Shown: positions 25,619-34,030, counted from the stretch's first letter. The stretch: DNA of 64,000 nucleotides from Jeotgalibacillus terrae (GCF_016908195.1 NZ_JAFBDK010000008.1:62001-126000), one strand, 5' to 3'. The notes: generated by a model from the sequence alone, not told the origin. A program made the numbers and translations.

Positions 25619-26641
25619 TTATCGGACTCCTTTTACTTCATCGTATATGCGGGTGAAATCTATCTCTACAATCTGCTCTTCCTTCAACAGCCGCTCACGT
25701 AGACTTTTAACCAGTGCCTGCTCCCGTTCACTTGCATTCTCAAGATCAACCTGCTTATGAAACACACCGTATAACGTGTAATCTCTCATTTTCAAAAACA
25801 GCGGCAGCCGTTCAATCCATTTCTGGTCGATGCTGCTTTTTCGTACATACCCTGACAGAAAAGCCTTCAGAAACTTCTTACCCTGCTCAGACCGTTCTTC
25901 AAGAGAAAGATGATTATATTTCCACAAAATCGTATAATAAAGCGGAATCGCGATATCACTGACGTAGTGAAAATACATGGTATCATCAAAATCAAACAGG
26001 TGAAGCTCTCCTTCATGCACAAAGAAATTCCCCATATGAATATCAGAATGAATCAATCCATACACCTGCTGATCAGACGGCAGCTGTCTGATGCGATCCA
26101 CCAGCTCCCCGTTGCCATCGATGATCTGCTGATCGTCCTTAGACAAATATTTTTCAAGCTCAATCAGATCATCCTCATACCAATGTGGCCGGTCAATCTG
26201 AGCGGTGTCAAAACCCTTTGCTGCCGTATGCAGTTCTCCTGTGATCTCTCCCCACTTTTCAAAAAGCGGAACATCGAATGCCGGATCATCCATTTTGATC
26301 AGTGACCCTGGCGCTTTGTTAAAAAGGCATGCATAAAAGAACGTATCCTCCGCGGGAATTTCTACAACTAGATCACCATCAACAGATTCGTTCACCAGTG
26401 ATACATTGATCCCCCGACTGTGCAGATCATTGATCCATAGCAGTTCACTCTCCACTTCAGCTTTTGTGCGATGTGAGGAGTGGGTAAGTCTGAGCACATA
26501 GGGCACTCCGTTTTTAGATACTTCATAGACATAATTCTCAAAACCATTCAGATTTTTCGCTTCAGCAGCATCTGCACCAAAGCGTGATGCTGCCTCTGTA
26601 AGCAATTCATGTGAAAATAGCCGTTCGACTGACTGTTCCAT
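25619..26641 (-). CDS. Aminoglycoside phosphotransferase-fold kinase (YerI-like)
   Basis: 340 residues of the APH/choline kinase fold. An N-terminal lobe with YVLRLTHSS is followed by the Brenner motif LIHSDIHMGNFFV and the metal-binding FDFDD. Such proteins in Bacillus (YerI, MrsE-like, homoserine kinase type II-like) phosphorylate small hydroxyl compounds. Sequence alone does not show antibiotic resistance. It stands alone between the HTH operon and two membrane genes. Confidence 0.78.
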   Translation of the reverse strand: MEQSVERLFSHELLTEAASRFGADAAEAKNLNGFENYVYEVSKNGVPYVLRLTHSSHRTKAEVESELLWINDLHSRGINVSLVNESVDGDLVVEIPAEDTFFYACLFNKAPGSLIKMDDPAFDVPLFEKWGEITGELHTAAKGFDTAQIDRPHWYEDDLIELEKYLSKDDQQIIDGNGELVDRIRQLPSDQQVYGLIHSDIHMGNFFVHEGELHLFDFDDTMYFHYVSDIAIPLYYTILWKYNHLSLEERSEQGKKFLKAFLSGYVRKSSIDQKWIERLPLFLKMRDYTLYGVFHKQVDLENASEREQALVKSLRERLLKEEQIVEIDFTRIYDEVKGVR

Positions 26642-26682
26642 AAGATCCTCCAGTTTTTATTCAAATTTTAACGTAAAGCTTT

Positions 26683-27375
26683 TTACGCAGCATCCGTCCC
26701 GGGACGGGGAGCAAATTTCTTTTTATAGTAAACGGTAAACCCTACAATAACCGGTGTCAGTAAAATTGTTGGTAAAAACCAAAGCAGCAGGCTGACCGAT
26801 TCCACCTGAAGCAGCCTTGGCGCCCCGAATACTGTGAAAGCTGTCACCGTGGAAATGGAACAGCCCAACATACCGCCAATATGTTCATACCACCAGTGCA
26901 TACGCTCCGAAGACTTTGAAAGCCAATATTTCAATTGAATCACAGCAAGTGCAACCCCAAGCAGCGGAAACCAGGTGAGAAGCGGATCACTGATCGATAA
27001 ACCATATATCACAACAGCCGCTGCCGATAATAACAACGCAAGTGAAAATCCAAGGTCTGCAGGAGATTGGTGACGCCCCCGGCGCTTTTTATGGCGCAGC
27101 ACCCGTAATCCATACCAGGCAGTAGAACTGCTAAGCACCGCAATAAATAACAGGAAAATTGAAAATGAACTGAGTGATGGATCTGAGAACGGGTCCATCA
27201 GCCTTGCAACGCCCATATAAAACGCACTGACTGATACAGCTGCCATTCCAGCAGTAAAAATCCAGCCAGATCCCCTGTGAACCCGTCCGCCTTTCTTTGT
27301 AACAAGGGGGACCAGGAATACAGCCAGTGCTGTAAAGCCGCCGATGATATGAAGTACTCTAATTACCTCAAACAT
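26683..27375 (-). CDS. Polytopic membrane protein (DUF2306-like)
   Basis: 230 residues, about seven hydrophobic segments. Conserved-looking His residues occur in LHIIGGF near the N-terminus and in GGRVHRGSGWIF, a pattern I associate with DUF2306-like proteins. Coupled to the upstream gene: its start overlaps that stop by 8 bases. No biochemical role can be assigned. Confidence 0.6.
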   Translation of the reverse strand: MFEVIRVLHIIGGFTALAVFLVPLVTKKGGRVHRGSGWIFTAGMAAVSVSAFYMGVARLMDPFSDPSLSSFSIFLLFIAVLSSSTAWYGLRVLRHKKRRGRHQSPADLGFSLALLLSAAAVVIYGLSISDPLLTWFPLLGVALAVIQLKYWLSKSSERMHWWYEHIGGMLGCSISTVTAFTVFGAPRLLQVESVSLLLWFLPTILLTPVIVGFTVYYKKKFAPRPGTDAA

Positions 27376-28390
27376 GTTGCTGCTCTAATAGACGTCTTAA
27401 TTTTTCAGGTTCATCTACACAAAACGATGCACGGTGAATAAATTTCTTTTTCCCATAGAATAGTGATAATTCAACCGGTTCTTTAAAGTGGATAGTTAAC
27501 TGTGGCACCGGCTGTTCAAAATCCTGATAAGCAAATAGTGGTGTGTCAGGATGAATTACTCCTGACCAGTCAATACGCTCAATATTTGTTAATTCAACGG
27601 TCATCTGCTGCCTGATCCCCTGTGCTGCGTACAGTTTTCCGCCTTTAACTTCGATCGGAATTAAGCGGGCAATTTGCAGTTCTGCGAGAAACAACAGGAT
27701 AGAATATACATTCAGTATAAGTAAAATAATTGAGAGTACAGGCCACTTCCCATGCAGCCACCAGTGAAGCCCTATGGTTTCAAGAACGACCGCATGGATC
27801 AGCATGAGCTGGATGGCTATTACACTGGTTTTTTTATGCATCGTGACAGTACCGGCATGCTCGATCGGTTTTTTCCAAAACCCAGTAATCGCATAGTAAA
27901 ACATCAGAAATTCATGGGTGAAGATCCGTAGAATTAAGGCTTGATTTAAATTCTTTGTTACTGCCGGGACAGCTGAAAATAATAAAGATGATTCCGATTC
28001 GCATATACTTTTTCTGATCTTTGGCAGTTTCCATAATGCAAGCCCGAGAAGGCTGAGCTCGGCTATAACCAACAGACCTTCTACAGCGAGCCCCGTATAA
28101 AAAACAGGACGTACCATAGAATAATACGCAGAAGGAACTAGCAAATTCACAAGCAATATGCCGAAAAACAAGACAGCCGCCATGTATCTTTTCTTTAACT
28201 TGAATGCCGCCAAAACAAGAAGTGGCATAACAATAAGCAGGTCCAGCATTGATCCAGCTATGACACCCGGGTCAAGTGAAATTGACAGACTCCGTTGCAC
28301 AGCAGGCTGATAAAGAAGAACGTTCGTGAGCAATAACAAAAATAAAAGGATACATGCAGGTTTTGAAAATCGGGTTTGACGCAGGACCAC
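27368..28390 (-). CDS. Membrane protein with C-terminal PH-like module
   Basis: About 340 residues from GTG 28390, which has AAAGAGG 9 bases upstream. The first half has about four hydrophobic segments. From about residue 150 it shares with the CPBP protein at 23346-24845 a module: HEFLMFYYA, then MHKK, IHAVVLE, VYSI, IPIEVKGGK, and an end with CVDEPEKLRR. The last 90 residues look like a soluble bacterial PH-type beta domain. Coupled to the next gene (26683-27375). Function unknown. Confidence 0.6.
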   Translation of the reverse strand: MVLRQTRFSKPACILLFLLLLTNVLLYQPAVQRSLSISLDPGVIAGSMLDLLIVMPLLVLAAFKLKKRYMAAVLFFGILLVNLLVPSAYYSMVRPVFYTGLAVEGLLVIAELSLLGLALWKLPKIRKSICESESSLLFSAVPAVTKNLNQALILRIFTHEFLMFYYAITGFWKKPIEHAGTVTMHKKTSVIAIQLMLIHAVVLETIGLHWWLHGKWPVLSIILLILNVYSILLFLAELQIARLIPIEVKGGKLYAAQGIRQQMTVELTNIERIDWSGVIHPDTPLFAYQDFEQPVPQLTIHFKEPVELSLFYGKKKFIHRASFCVDEPEKLRRLLEQQHV

Positions 28391-28498
28391 AACAAACACC
28401 TCTTTGTTATTTTATAATTCTATTTAACCACTAATTGTTTAAAAAAGGAATTTCAAATTTGAGGAAGCATTGTTCGAAGTAGTTCAAATTTCACTATT

Positions 28499-28590
28499 TT
28501 ATGAACCGATGGCGAAATCTCATGAACCATCAATATAATCTCACGAACATCGCCTATATTTTCCTGAACCAACAACTCTAAATCTTCCCC
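28499..28590 (-). repeat. 21-bp periodic intergenic repeat array, 4-5 units
   Basis: On the + strand ATGAAC, CATGAAC, CACGAAC and CCTGAAC end at 28506, 28527, 28548 and 28569, exactly 21 bp apart; a degenerate fifth unit may end at 28590. On the minus strand the units read GTTCAGGAAAAT, GTTCGTGAGATT, GTTCATGAGATT and GTTCATAAAATA. The array lies in the gap between the divergent genes starting at 28390 and 28665. Same family as 51-184 and 17304-17424. Confidence 0.88.
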
Positions 28591-28664
28591 CCCAGAAAAG
28601 AAACCGCTTTCATTCGCAATTACATTGTCAAAATGTTATAATAATTTCACACAAGAGGAGGAAC

Positions 28665-28859
28665 ATGATGATGGATCCCAGAGTGAAATATCTAATGCTC
28701 GTACTCCCGACGTTTATTCTGAGCATTGTACTGCTCTACATATTGCCTGAAAGCAGAAGCCTGCTTGCGATGTCACCAGTCATTGCAGCATGGATCATTT
28801 ATTTTCTCTGGCAATATGCAGAAAAGCAGTCTGATGACGATGAAGAAAGTACAATCTGA
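28665..28859 (+). CDS. Small two-helix membrane protein
   Basis: 64 residues with hydrophobic helices near 8-26 and 32-50 and an acidic tail (KQSDDDEEST). It is preceded by AGGAGGAAC, and a TATAAT at 28637-28642 is a plausible -10 box. The family is not recognised. It is followed 18 bases later by a 32-codon gene, suggesting a bicistronic unit of small membrane proteins. Confidence 0.65.
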   Translation: MMMDPRVKYLMLVLPTFILSIVLLYILPESRSLLAMSPVIAAWIIYFLWQYAEKQSDDDEESTI

Positions 28860-28877
28860 ATTAATGGAGGTTTTTTA

Positions 28878-28976
28878 GTGGCTGCACTATTTACCATATT
28901 AGGTGATGTGTTTTCAGCAATTGCCATGAATTTCTGGCACCGGAAACATACAGAAGAAAATCCTGAATCGGAATGA
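28878..28976 (+). CDS. 32-residue membrane micropeptide
   Basis: GTG start at 28878 with ATGGAGG (28864-28870) 7 bases upstream and TGA at 28974-28976. The peptide has a hydrophobic stretch (AALFTILGDVFSAIAMNFW) followed by a charged tail (HRKHTEENPESE). The gene's last codons form the left arm of the transcription terminator, so gene and terminator evolved together. No family known to me. Confidence 0.55.
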   Translation: MAALFTILGDVFSAIAMNFWHRKHTEENPESE

Positions 28977-28990
28977 TTCAGGATTTTTTA
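28959..28990 (+). terminator. Terminator overlapping the micropeptide stop codon
   Basis: AATCCTGAATC (28959-28969) pairs perfectly with GATTCAGGATT (28975-28985), followed by T residues. The stop codon of the 32-codon gene lies in the loop. Confidence 0.85.
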
Positions 28991-29260
28991 TTGTACAGTA
29001 ATTTTTTTCGGTTTAATTCCTTTCACCATGAGCCCTGCTGATACAAAAGTAATCAGGCTGATGATAAAGAAGCTGTAGGCATAGTCCGGTACGTGCTGCC
29101 AGAGTACCTGATCATTTATTTCAAATATAAGAAAGTAAACGCCTGTACCTGCCCCGTCTCTATTTTCAAGTGTCTGAAGTATGTCAAATCCTTTTAATGC
29201 GAATAAACCGGACAAAACAGTCAGTGCAATGGCTGTCATTCCTTTTCGATAGATCGTCAC
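28988..29260 (-). CDS. Small membrane protein
   Basis: About 90 residues from GTG 29260, placed 8 bases after a GGAG site. Two membrane segments (near 8-25 and 60-80) flank a polar loop with WQHVPDYAYSF. Second gene of a pair with 29272-29670. Not recognised. Confidence 0.55.
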   Translation of the reverse strand: MTIYRKGMTAIALTVLSGLFALKGFDILQTLENRDGAGTGVYFLIFEINDQVLWQHVPDYAYSFFIISLITFVSAGLMVKGIKPKKITVQ

Positions 29261-29271
29261 TCTTACCACTC

Positions 29272-29670
29272 CTAGCGTGATAGAATTTCCTCAATTGTTC
29301 TTTTCGCCTCAGAATTTTTCAAAATGAACGTTCCCTCTTTTTCAGAGCTTGTAAACCGGGAATATTGCCCGCTTTCTTTCCAAAGATAAATGCTTTCCTG
29401 CCGGTTATCGTCGTATGTAATGGTCAGCTTCACATCAGCAATTACTGCCATTTCTGATTGACGCGCTTTATAATCTGATTGGTTTAATACAGTTCTTAAC
29501 TCTTTTTGCTCTTTATCATTTAATACAATTGATATATCTTCATACACCTGCATCTCCTCGTCCCAAAACTGAACAGTCGCAACACGGCTCTTTTCAAATT
29601 GATTAGATGCAAAAATGATTCCTGCAATACCAAAAAATAAAATAAATGCGATGATAACCGGTTTTTTCAT
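29272..29670 (-). CDS. Signal-anchored extracytoplasmic protein of unknown function
   Basis: 132 residues: an N-terminal membrane anchor (KKPVIIAFILFFGIAGIIFA, near 2-21) and a soluble domain with alternating beta pattern (VKLTITYDDNRQESIYLWKE). GGGAG lies 10 bases before ATG 29670. Cotranscribed with the next small membrane protein. I do not recognise the family. Confidence 0.6.
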   Translation of the reverse strand: MKKPVIIAFILFFGIAGIIFASNQFEKSRVATVQFWDEEMQVYEDISIVLNDKEQKELRTVLNQSDYKARQSEMAVIADVKLTITYDDNRQESIYLWKESGQYSRFTSSEKEGTFILKNSEAKRTIEEILSR

Positions 29671-29796
29671 GATGTACGTTCTCCCTGAAATGTTTTCTTA
29701 TATGAACAGACGGCTGAATTCTGCAAAAGTTACAGTCCTTTTTTAGTTATTTTAACAATTTTTCGGGAAAATAGTTGTAAAGGAGTTGAAAAATAT

Positions 29797-30453
29797 ATGA
29801 CAATTAAAGCCTACATATTTGATGCATATGGAACGCTATTTGATGTTCATTCTGTCATGGAGGAATTAGAGACACTTTTTCCGGAAAAAGGGGAGGCCAT
29901 CAGTCAGACCTGGCGCAGGAAGCAGGTGGAATACTTTTTTCTGAGGCAGGTAATGGGCCGCTACAAGCCGTTCGATCAGGTGACAAAGGATTCACTTCTC
30001 TATGCTGTAAATGAAAGTGGACAGTCTGCTGATGAAAGCAGGCTTGAGCATATGCTTGAAAGTTATCGTCAGCTGAAGCATTATGATGAGGTTGAGGACG
30101 TGTTAAAGGAGTTGCAGGGAAAAGAGTTGATCGTGTTTTCCAATGGCTCTGAAAACATGCTTCATCCACTAATGACATTTTCAGGTCTGGAGTCATTATT
30201 CACAAGTACGATCAGTGCTGATGAAATTAAACAGTATAAACCTTCTCCTGCCGCTTATGCTTATGCGCTTGAAAAAGCTGGTGTAAAACGTGAAGAGGTG
30301 CTGTTTATGTCATCTAATGGATGGGATATTTCCGGGGCGAAGAGCTTTGGATTCCATACAGCCTGGATTAACAGAAACAACCTGCCCACTGAAGAATTAC
30401 AATTAGAGCCTGATGCAGTGTATGAAGATCTAAGGGGAATATTACAATGGTAA
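29797..30453 (+). CDS. HAD-superfamily haloacid dehalogenase, type II-like
   Basis: 218 residues. HAD motif I is FDAYGTLFD (nucleophile Asp9), motif II is FSNGSENML, Lys is in EIKQYKPSPAAY, and motif IV is MSSNGWDISGAKSFG. This pattern, especially DAYGTLFD and SSNGWD, is typical of L-2-haloacid dehalogenases. AAGGAG precedes the start. Monocistronic with a strong terminator; natural substrate unknown. Confidence 0.87.
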   Translation: MTIKAYIFDAYGTLFDVHSVMEELETLFPEKGEAISQTWRRKQVEYFFLRQVMGRYKPFDQVTKDSLLYAVNESGQSADESRLEHMLESYRQLKHYDEVEDVLKELQGKELIVFSNGSENMLHPLMTFSGLESLFTSTISADEIKQYKPSPAAYAYALEKAGVKREEVLFMSSNGWDISGAKSFGFHTAWINRNNLPTEELQLEPDAVYEDLRGILQW

Positions 30454-30488
30454 AAAGATCCGCTTAGCACCACGCTAAGCGGATCTTT
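30454..30488. terminator. Bidirectional terminator between convergent genes
   Basis: AAAGATCCGCTTAGC (30454-30468) and GCTAAGCGGATCTTT (30474-30488) are perfect inverted copies around a 5-base loop. Confidence 0.88.
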
Positions 30489-30493
30489 CAGCT

Positions 30494-30691
30494 TCATACT
30501 ACCAAATAAATAACAGCTGCCACGATAACAACAGCGAGCATTACCATGTAACCCTTCCATCCGATCCCTGTCCTGCCGGGTGTTTCTGAAGGTTCCTCAA
30601 CTGTCGTTTTCATGGTATTGGTTTTAGGATTTAATTCCTCCCGCTGAAGCTGCTCTCTTTTTTCTTTAGGTGTTTCTGACTCGTTTTTCAT
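30494..30691 (-). CDS. Small tail-anchored membrane protein
   Basis: 65 residues. A hydrophilic, highly charged N-terminal half (EKREQLQREELNPKT) is followed by one membrane helix at the C-terminus (GYMVMLAVVIVAAVIYLVV). GGAGAG precedes ATG 30691 and lies at the stop of the hydrolase gene, so the two are cotranscribed. No family recognised. Confidence 0.6.
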   Translation of the reverse strand: MKNESETPKEKREQLQREELNPKTNTMKTTVEEPSETPGRTGIGWKGYMVMLAVVIVAAVIYLVV

Positions 30692-30697
30692 ATGAAT

Positions 30698-31240
30698 TCA
30701 CTCTCCTAATGCCAGTTTTTCAGCTGGCTGAATATCCGCGTTTAATGACTGTTTGATAATGCGCATTGCACTGTCATGCGCTTCTTGTGATTCAGCTGCT
30801 GAGCAGTCTTCAGGCACACAGATTTCATATTCACGCATATGGGCATCGTTTGCTGTGAATAGAACACAAATATCTGTTGCAACGCCTGCAATGATGACGC
30901 GCTCAACGTCTAATTGCTTCAGCAGAATATCAAGCTGGGTGCCGTAGAAGCCTGAATGCTTTGGCTTGATGATGAAGTAATCATCATCTTCTGGAACAAT
31001 CTTTTCTACCACAGGTTTGCCTTTCGAATTCATACACTCCTCTATAACCGCATCCGTATTGTCCTGCCAGTGGTCAAAATTATCGTTTACATAGATGACA
31101 GGCAGCCCCTCACCTTTGGCACGGTCTTTCAGTTTTTTCAAACGATCCACCATAGGAATGGTATTCTTCAGAAGGTCCTCTCCCCCTTCAAATTCCATAT
31201 GATTCATCATATCTATTAATAATAGAGCTGACTTTTTCAT
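30698..31240 (-). CDS. Isochorismatase-family cysteine hydrolase
   Basis: About 180 residues from ATG 31240, with AAGGAGTG upstream. Catalytic triad positions are visible: Asp in LLLIDMMN (about 10), Lys in IIKPKHSGFYGT and the nucleophilic Cys in GVATDICVLFTANDA. The fold covers nicotinamidases, carbamoylases and isochorismatases; which substrate is used is not evident. Followed by a small tail-anchored protein gene. Confidence 0.85.
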   Translation of the reverse strand: MKKSALLLIDMMNHMEFEGGEDLLKNTIPMVDRLKKLKDRAKGEGLPVIYVNDNFDHWQDNTDAVIEECMNSKGKPVVEKIVPEDDDYFIIKPKHSGFYGTQLDILLKQLDVERVIIAGVATDICVLFTANDAHMREYEICVPEDCSAAESQEAHDSAMRIIKQSLNADIQPAEKLALGE

Positions 31241-31391
31241 ACCTCTCACTCCTTGTATTACCAATATTTCACTTAGCGGGTATGAGTAAACATTCAAGAG
31301 GAGGTCTATTTAAATCTTTTCCAACTCTATGACAAATACATCTGCCTGCATGCTACACTTAAAATATGAATAACAGAGAGGAAATCACATC

Positions 31392-31580
31392 ATGAAACCA
31401 ATTAATCTTCTTATTATTGTCATTACCCTGATGCATTTTTCATTTCTCGTCAATCATTCTTTCTTTGATAGCGCGTATACCGGAATTATTTTAATGACGA
31501 ATACAATTTTATTTTTAGTAGCAATGATTACATTCGCAACTGTTCAGAACGCTGAACGGAAGAAGAAAGCATTATCATAA
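31392..31580 (+). CDS. Small two-helix membrane protein
   Basis: 62 residues with helices near 5-22 and 30-50 and a basic C-terminus (AERKKKALS). GAGAGG precedes the start, and a perfect hairpin terminator follows. Family unknown. Confidence 0.6.
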   Translation: MKPINLLIIVITLMHFSFLVNHSFFDSAYTGIILMTNTILFLVAMITFATVQNAERKKKALS

Positions 31581-31597
31581 ACTTCATAGCTCAAACA

Positions 31598-31635
31598 AAA
31601 ACACCATCCGCCTCATCATAAGGCGGATGGTGTTT
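31598..31635. terminator. Bidirectional terminator
   Basis: AAACACCATCCGCCT (31598-31612) pairs perfectly with AGGCGGATGGTGTTT (31621-31635) between convergent genes. Confidence 0.85.
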
Positions 31636-31662
31636 CATTATTTCATAGAATATTATACTGAA

Positions 31663-32883
31663 TTACCTTTCCCTGAACAGCTCATCCGCTTTCTTCTCAG
31701 CGCGGCGTGCAAGTCCAAAGTAGGCTGTAAGCGCAAGTAAGCTTGCACTTAAGATAATCAGTCCCATTGGTACGGCAGAATATTCACCGGCAATTCCAAC
31801 CAGTGGTGCAGTCAATGAACCAAGTACAAGCGGCAGCATCCCAAGGAAAGCAGATGCGCTCCCTGCGATATGTCCCTGCGTCTGCATAGCCAGTGAAAAG
31901 GACGCTGTTGCGACCATTCCGATCGACATGACAAAGAAAAATAATGGTAATGCCACAAAGAAAAACGGTCCATCAAGGAGAACGGTTATCGTTAAAACGG
32001 CCCCAGCCGTAACTGCCTGCGATAATCCATAGAGTAAAAACTGTCTCTCTGAAATTCTGTGAGACAGGCGTCCCACAGATTGAGTTCCGATGATCAGCCC
32101 GATTCCATTAATCCCGAACAGATAACTGAATTCCTGCTCTGAAAATCCATATATATTCTGATAGACAAATGGTGTACCGGATACATAGGCAAACACCCCT
32201 GCTATCATAAAGCCCTGTGCCAGAGAGTAACCAAGAAACTGCTGATTTGTAATCAGCGACTGAAAGTTCTTGACTGTTGTGCCAATGTTACTCGGCACCC
32301 TTGACGTCTCAGGCAGTGTCTCTTCAAGACGTAATGTAATTAATGCGAATAACAGTAATCCCACTACACTCAACACAATAAAAATGCCGTTCCAGTCAGT
32401 AAAAATCAACACCGTGCTTCCGACAATCGGCGCTAAAATCGGTGCCAGGTTACTGATCAGCATAAGTAATGCAAAAAACTTCGTCAGTTCCCTTCCACTA
32501 TAGGAATCCCTGACAATCGCGCGTGAAATCACGATCCCAGCTGAGGCTGAAAATCCCTGCAGAAAGCGCAGTGCGACAAGCACATAAATATTTGGCGAAA
32601 AAGCGATCGCAAGTGATGCAATGGCATACGCCATCAGTGCAATAACAAGCGGTTTTTTCCTTCCGTGTACGTCACTCAATGGCCCATTGATCAGCTGTCC
32701 AAGACCAAGACCAAGGAGACAGGCTGTCAAACTGAGCTGAACAGAAGAAGCGCTCGTCATTAAATCTGCAGCAATCGTTGGAAATGCCGGCAGATACATA
32801 TCAATTGTTAAAGGACCCATCGCACCGAGTGCACCCAGTATCAGGGCGAGACGTGTCCGCTTTGAACCGGAAAGTGTATTCAT
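31663..32883 (-). CDS. MFS multidrug transporter, Bcr/CflA family
   Basis: 406 residues, 12 predicted membrane segments. Motifs include the N-terminal PLTIDMYLPAFPTIA, the loop 2-3 motif GPLSDVHGRKKPL, and RFLQGFSASAGIVISRAIVRD in TM5, all characteristic of the Bcr/CflA drug:H+ antiporter family. An inverted repeat ATAGTC/GACTAT upstream (32911-32932) could be an operator. Monocistronic. Confidence 0.88.
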   Translation of the reverse strand: MNTLSGSKRTRLALILGALGAMGPLTIDMYLPAFPTIAADLMTSASSVQLSLTACLLGLGLGQLINGPLSDVHGRKKPLVIALMAYAIASLAIAFSPNIYVLVALRFLQGFSASAGIVISRAIVRDSYSGRELTKFFALLMLISNLAPILAPIVGSTVLIFTDWNGIFIVLSVVGLLLFALITLRLEETLPETSRVPSNIGTTVKNFQSLITNQQFLGYSLAQGFMIAGVFAYVSGTPFVYQNIYGFSEQEFSYLFGINGIGLIIGTQSVGRLSHRISERQFLLYGLSQAVTAGAVLTITVLLDGPFFFVALPLFFFVMSIGMVATASFSLAMQTQGHIAGSASAFLGMLPLVLGSLTAPLVGIAGEYSAVPMGLIILSASLLALTAYFGLARRAEKKADELFRER

Positions 32884-32998
32884 GATGAACCAAGCCCTCT
32901 CATTTATTCGATAGTCGAAACATGAGGACTATTATACACCTCTTGCGTGAACATACCTATACATGAGGTTCAGTTTTTACAAATTAGCAAGATTGAGA

Positions 32999-33790
32999 TT
33001 ATTTTGTTAAATAATAAGGCCTAGCTTTGGCCAATTTCCCCTGCATCTGTTCGACCATCTCAAGCACAAACTTCCGGCATGCAATGGCCCGGTACAGACG
33101 ACTGAAATAAGTTGATCCTTTTCCATTCAGTAATCTCTCAGCCTCACGCAGCTGTCTGACATCTTTCACATTTTTACGAGAGCCTGCCCACCTGACCGCT
33201 TCTGGCTTAGAGATTATTTTTCTCTCTTCCCATGTAAAGGCAATTCTGCAGAGCGTAGCAACTGCATCAGCTACTTCCGCATCTTTCAAAAATGTATGTA
33301 TCCGCCCTGCCCGTCCAGGCCAGTATACTTCAATGTTATATGTAAGAGTCCGTTCAACCTGAGACCACGTAACGCCTGTTTCCACCGGTTTTCCGTATAA
33401 TAAAATACCCTGATGTTCAAGACTCCACCAGGTAATCGCATTGATATTCCAGTGTCCTGTATGAAGACTTCCGTCAATCAGATAAGGATATGGTTTGATC
33501 TCATTGTTATCCTTTCCGGCATCCCCCACCTGCAGAAACATACCGTCAACTTTCTTGCCCCATTCAGTTTGAAGCAGGGGTTGTACCCAATTTGACAGCG
33601 TTTCAGCTGATAAATCTTTATTCAGAAAAATGATCAGATCCAGATCACTTCTTGCCGGATCAAACCCGCCATCAGCGACCGAACCATACAAATATATTGA
33701 TTCAAGTGAACCCCCCAGCTCTTTAACTGCCACATTGACCAGCTGATTTAAAAACATTGAACATTCGTCAGGCACACGATTTGTAACCAT
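32999..33790 (-). CDS. Aminoglycoside nucleotidyltransferase-like protein (AadA/ANT(9)-type)
   Basis: About 263 residues from ATG 33790. The nucleotidyltransferase motif is YLYGSVADGGFDPARSDLDLIIFL; a C-terminal AadA-type helical domain (DUF4111-like) contains RIAFTWEERKIISKPEAVRWA. The length fits the streptomycin/spectinomycin adenylyltransferases, but distant members of this fold are often not resistance genes. No mobile element flanks it. Resistance is therefore only a possibility. Confidence 0.75.
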   Translation of the reverse strand: MVTNRVPDECSMFLNQLVNVAVKELGGSLESIYLYGSVADGGFDPARSDLDLIIFLNKDLSAETLSNWVQPLLQTEWGKKVDGMFLQVGDAGKDNNEIKPYPYLIDGSLHTGHWNINAITWWSLEHQGILLYGKPVETGVTWSQVERTLTYNIEVYWPGRAGRIHTFLKDAEVADAVATLCRIAFTWEERKIISKPEAVRWAGSRKNVKDVRQLREAERLLNGKGSTYFSRLYRAIACRKFVLEMVEQMQGKLAKARPYYLTK

Positions 33791-33883
33791 CTTTCCATCC
33801 CTTTCCATTAAGTGCTTTTTGTGAAATATTAGCATACTAACCTTTAATTAAATAGGTGTAGTAAAGTCTATTATTGTTTTAAT

Positions 33884-34030
33884 ACAGCTGGTGATTGGAA
33901 CTGCAGGGGGGGCGACTCCAGCAGGAGGAGTCGAACAGGTAAGACCTCAGCAGAGCGAAGCTCGGGGAGGCTTACCGACGGCCCTGCGGAAAGCGTACCC
34001 CTGCAGCGGAAATCACCAGTCAACTTTAAA
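33884..34030. repeat. Interspersed imperfect palindromic repeat, copy B
   Basis: It begins ACAGCTGGTGATTGGA and ends GCAGCGGAAATCACCAGTCAAC, with internal inverted blocks CTGCAGGGG/CCCCTGCAG and AGGTAAGACCTC near GAGGCTTACC. It sits in the 404-bp gap between divergent genes (33790 and 34195). The remaining bases hold only a presumed promoter for the small gene at 34195. Confidence 0.85.

Noticed and set aside
25619-26641. APH-fold protein as a proven aminoglycoside resistance gene
   Set aside because: The fold is shared by many metabolic kinases and no resistance-specific signature is visible.
33884-34030. Palindromic repeats as insertion sequences
   Set aside because: No transposase frame and total length under 200 bp; at most non-autonomous elements.
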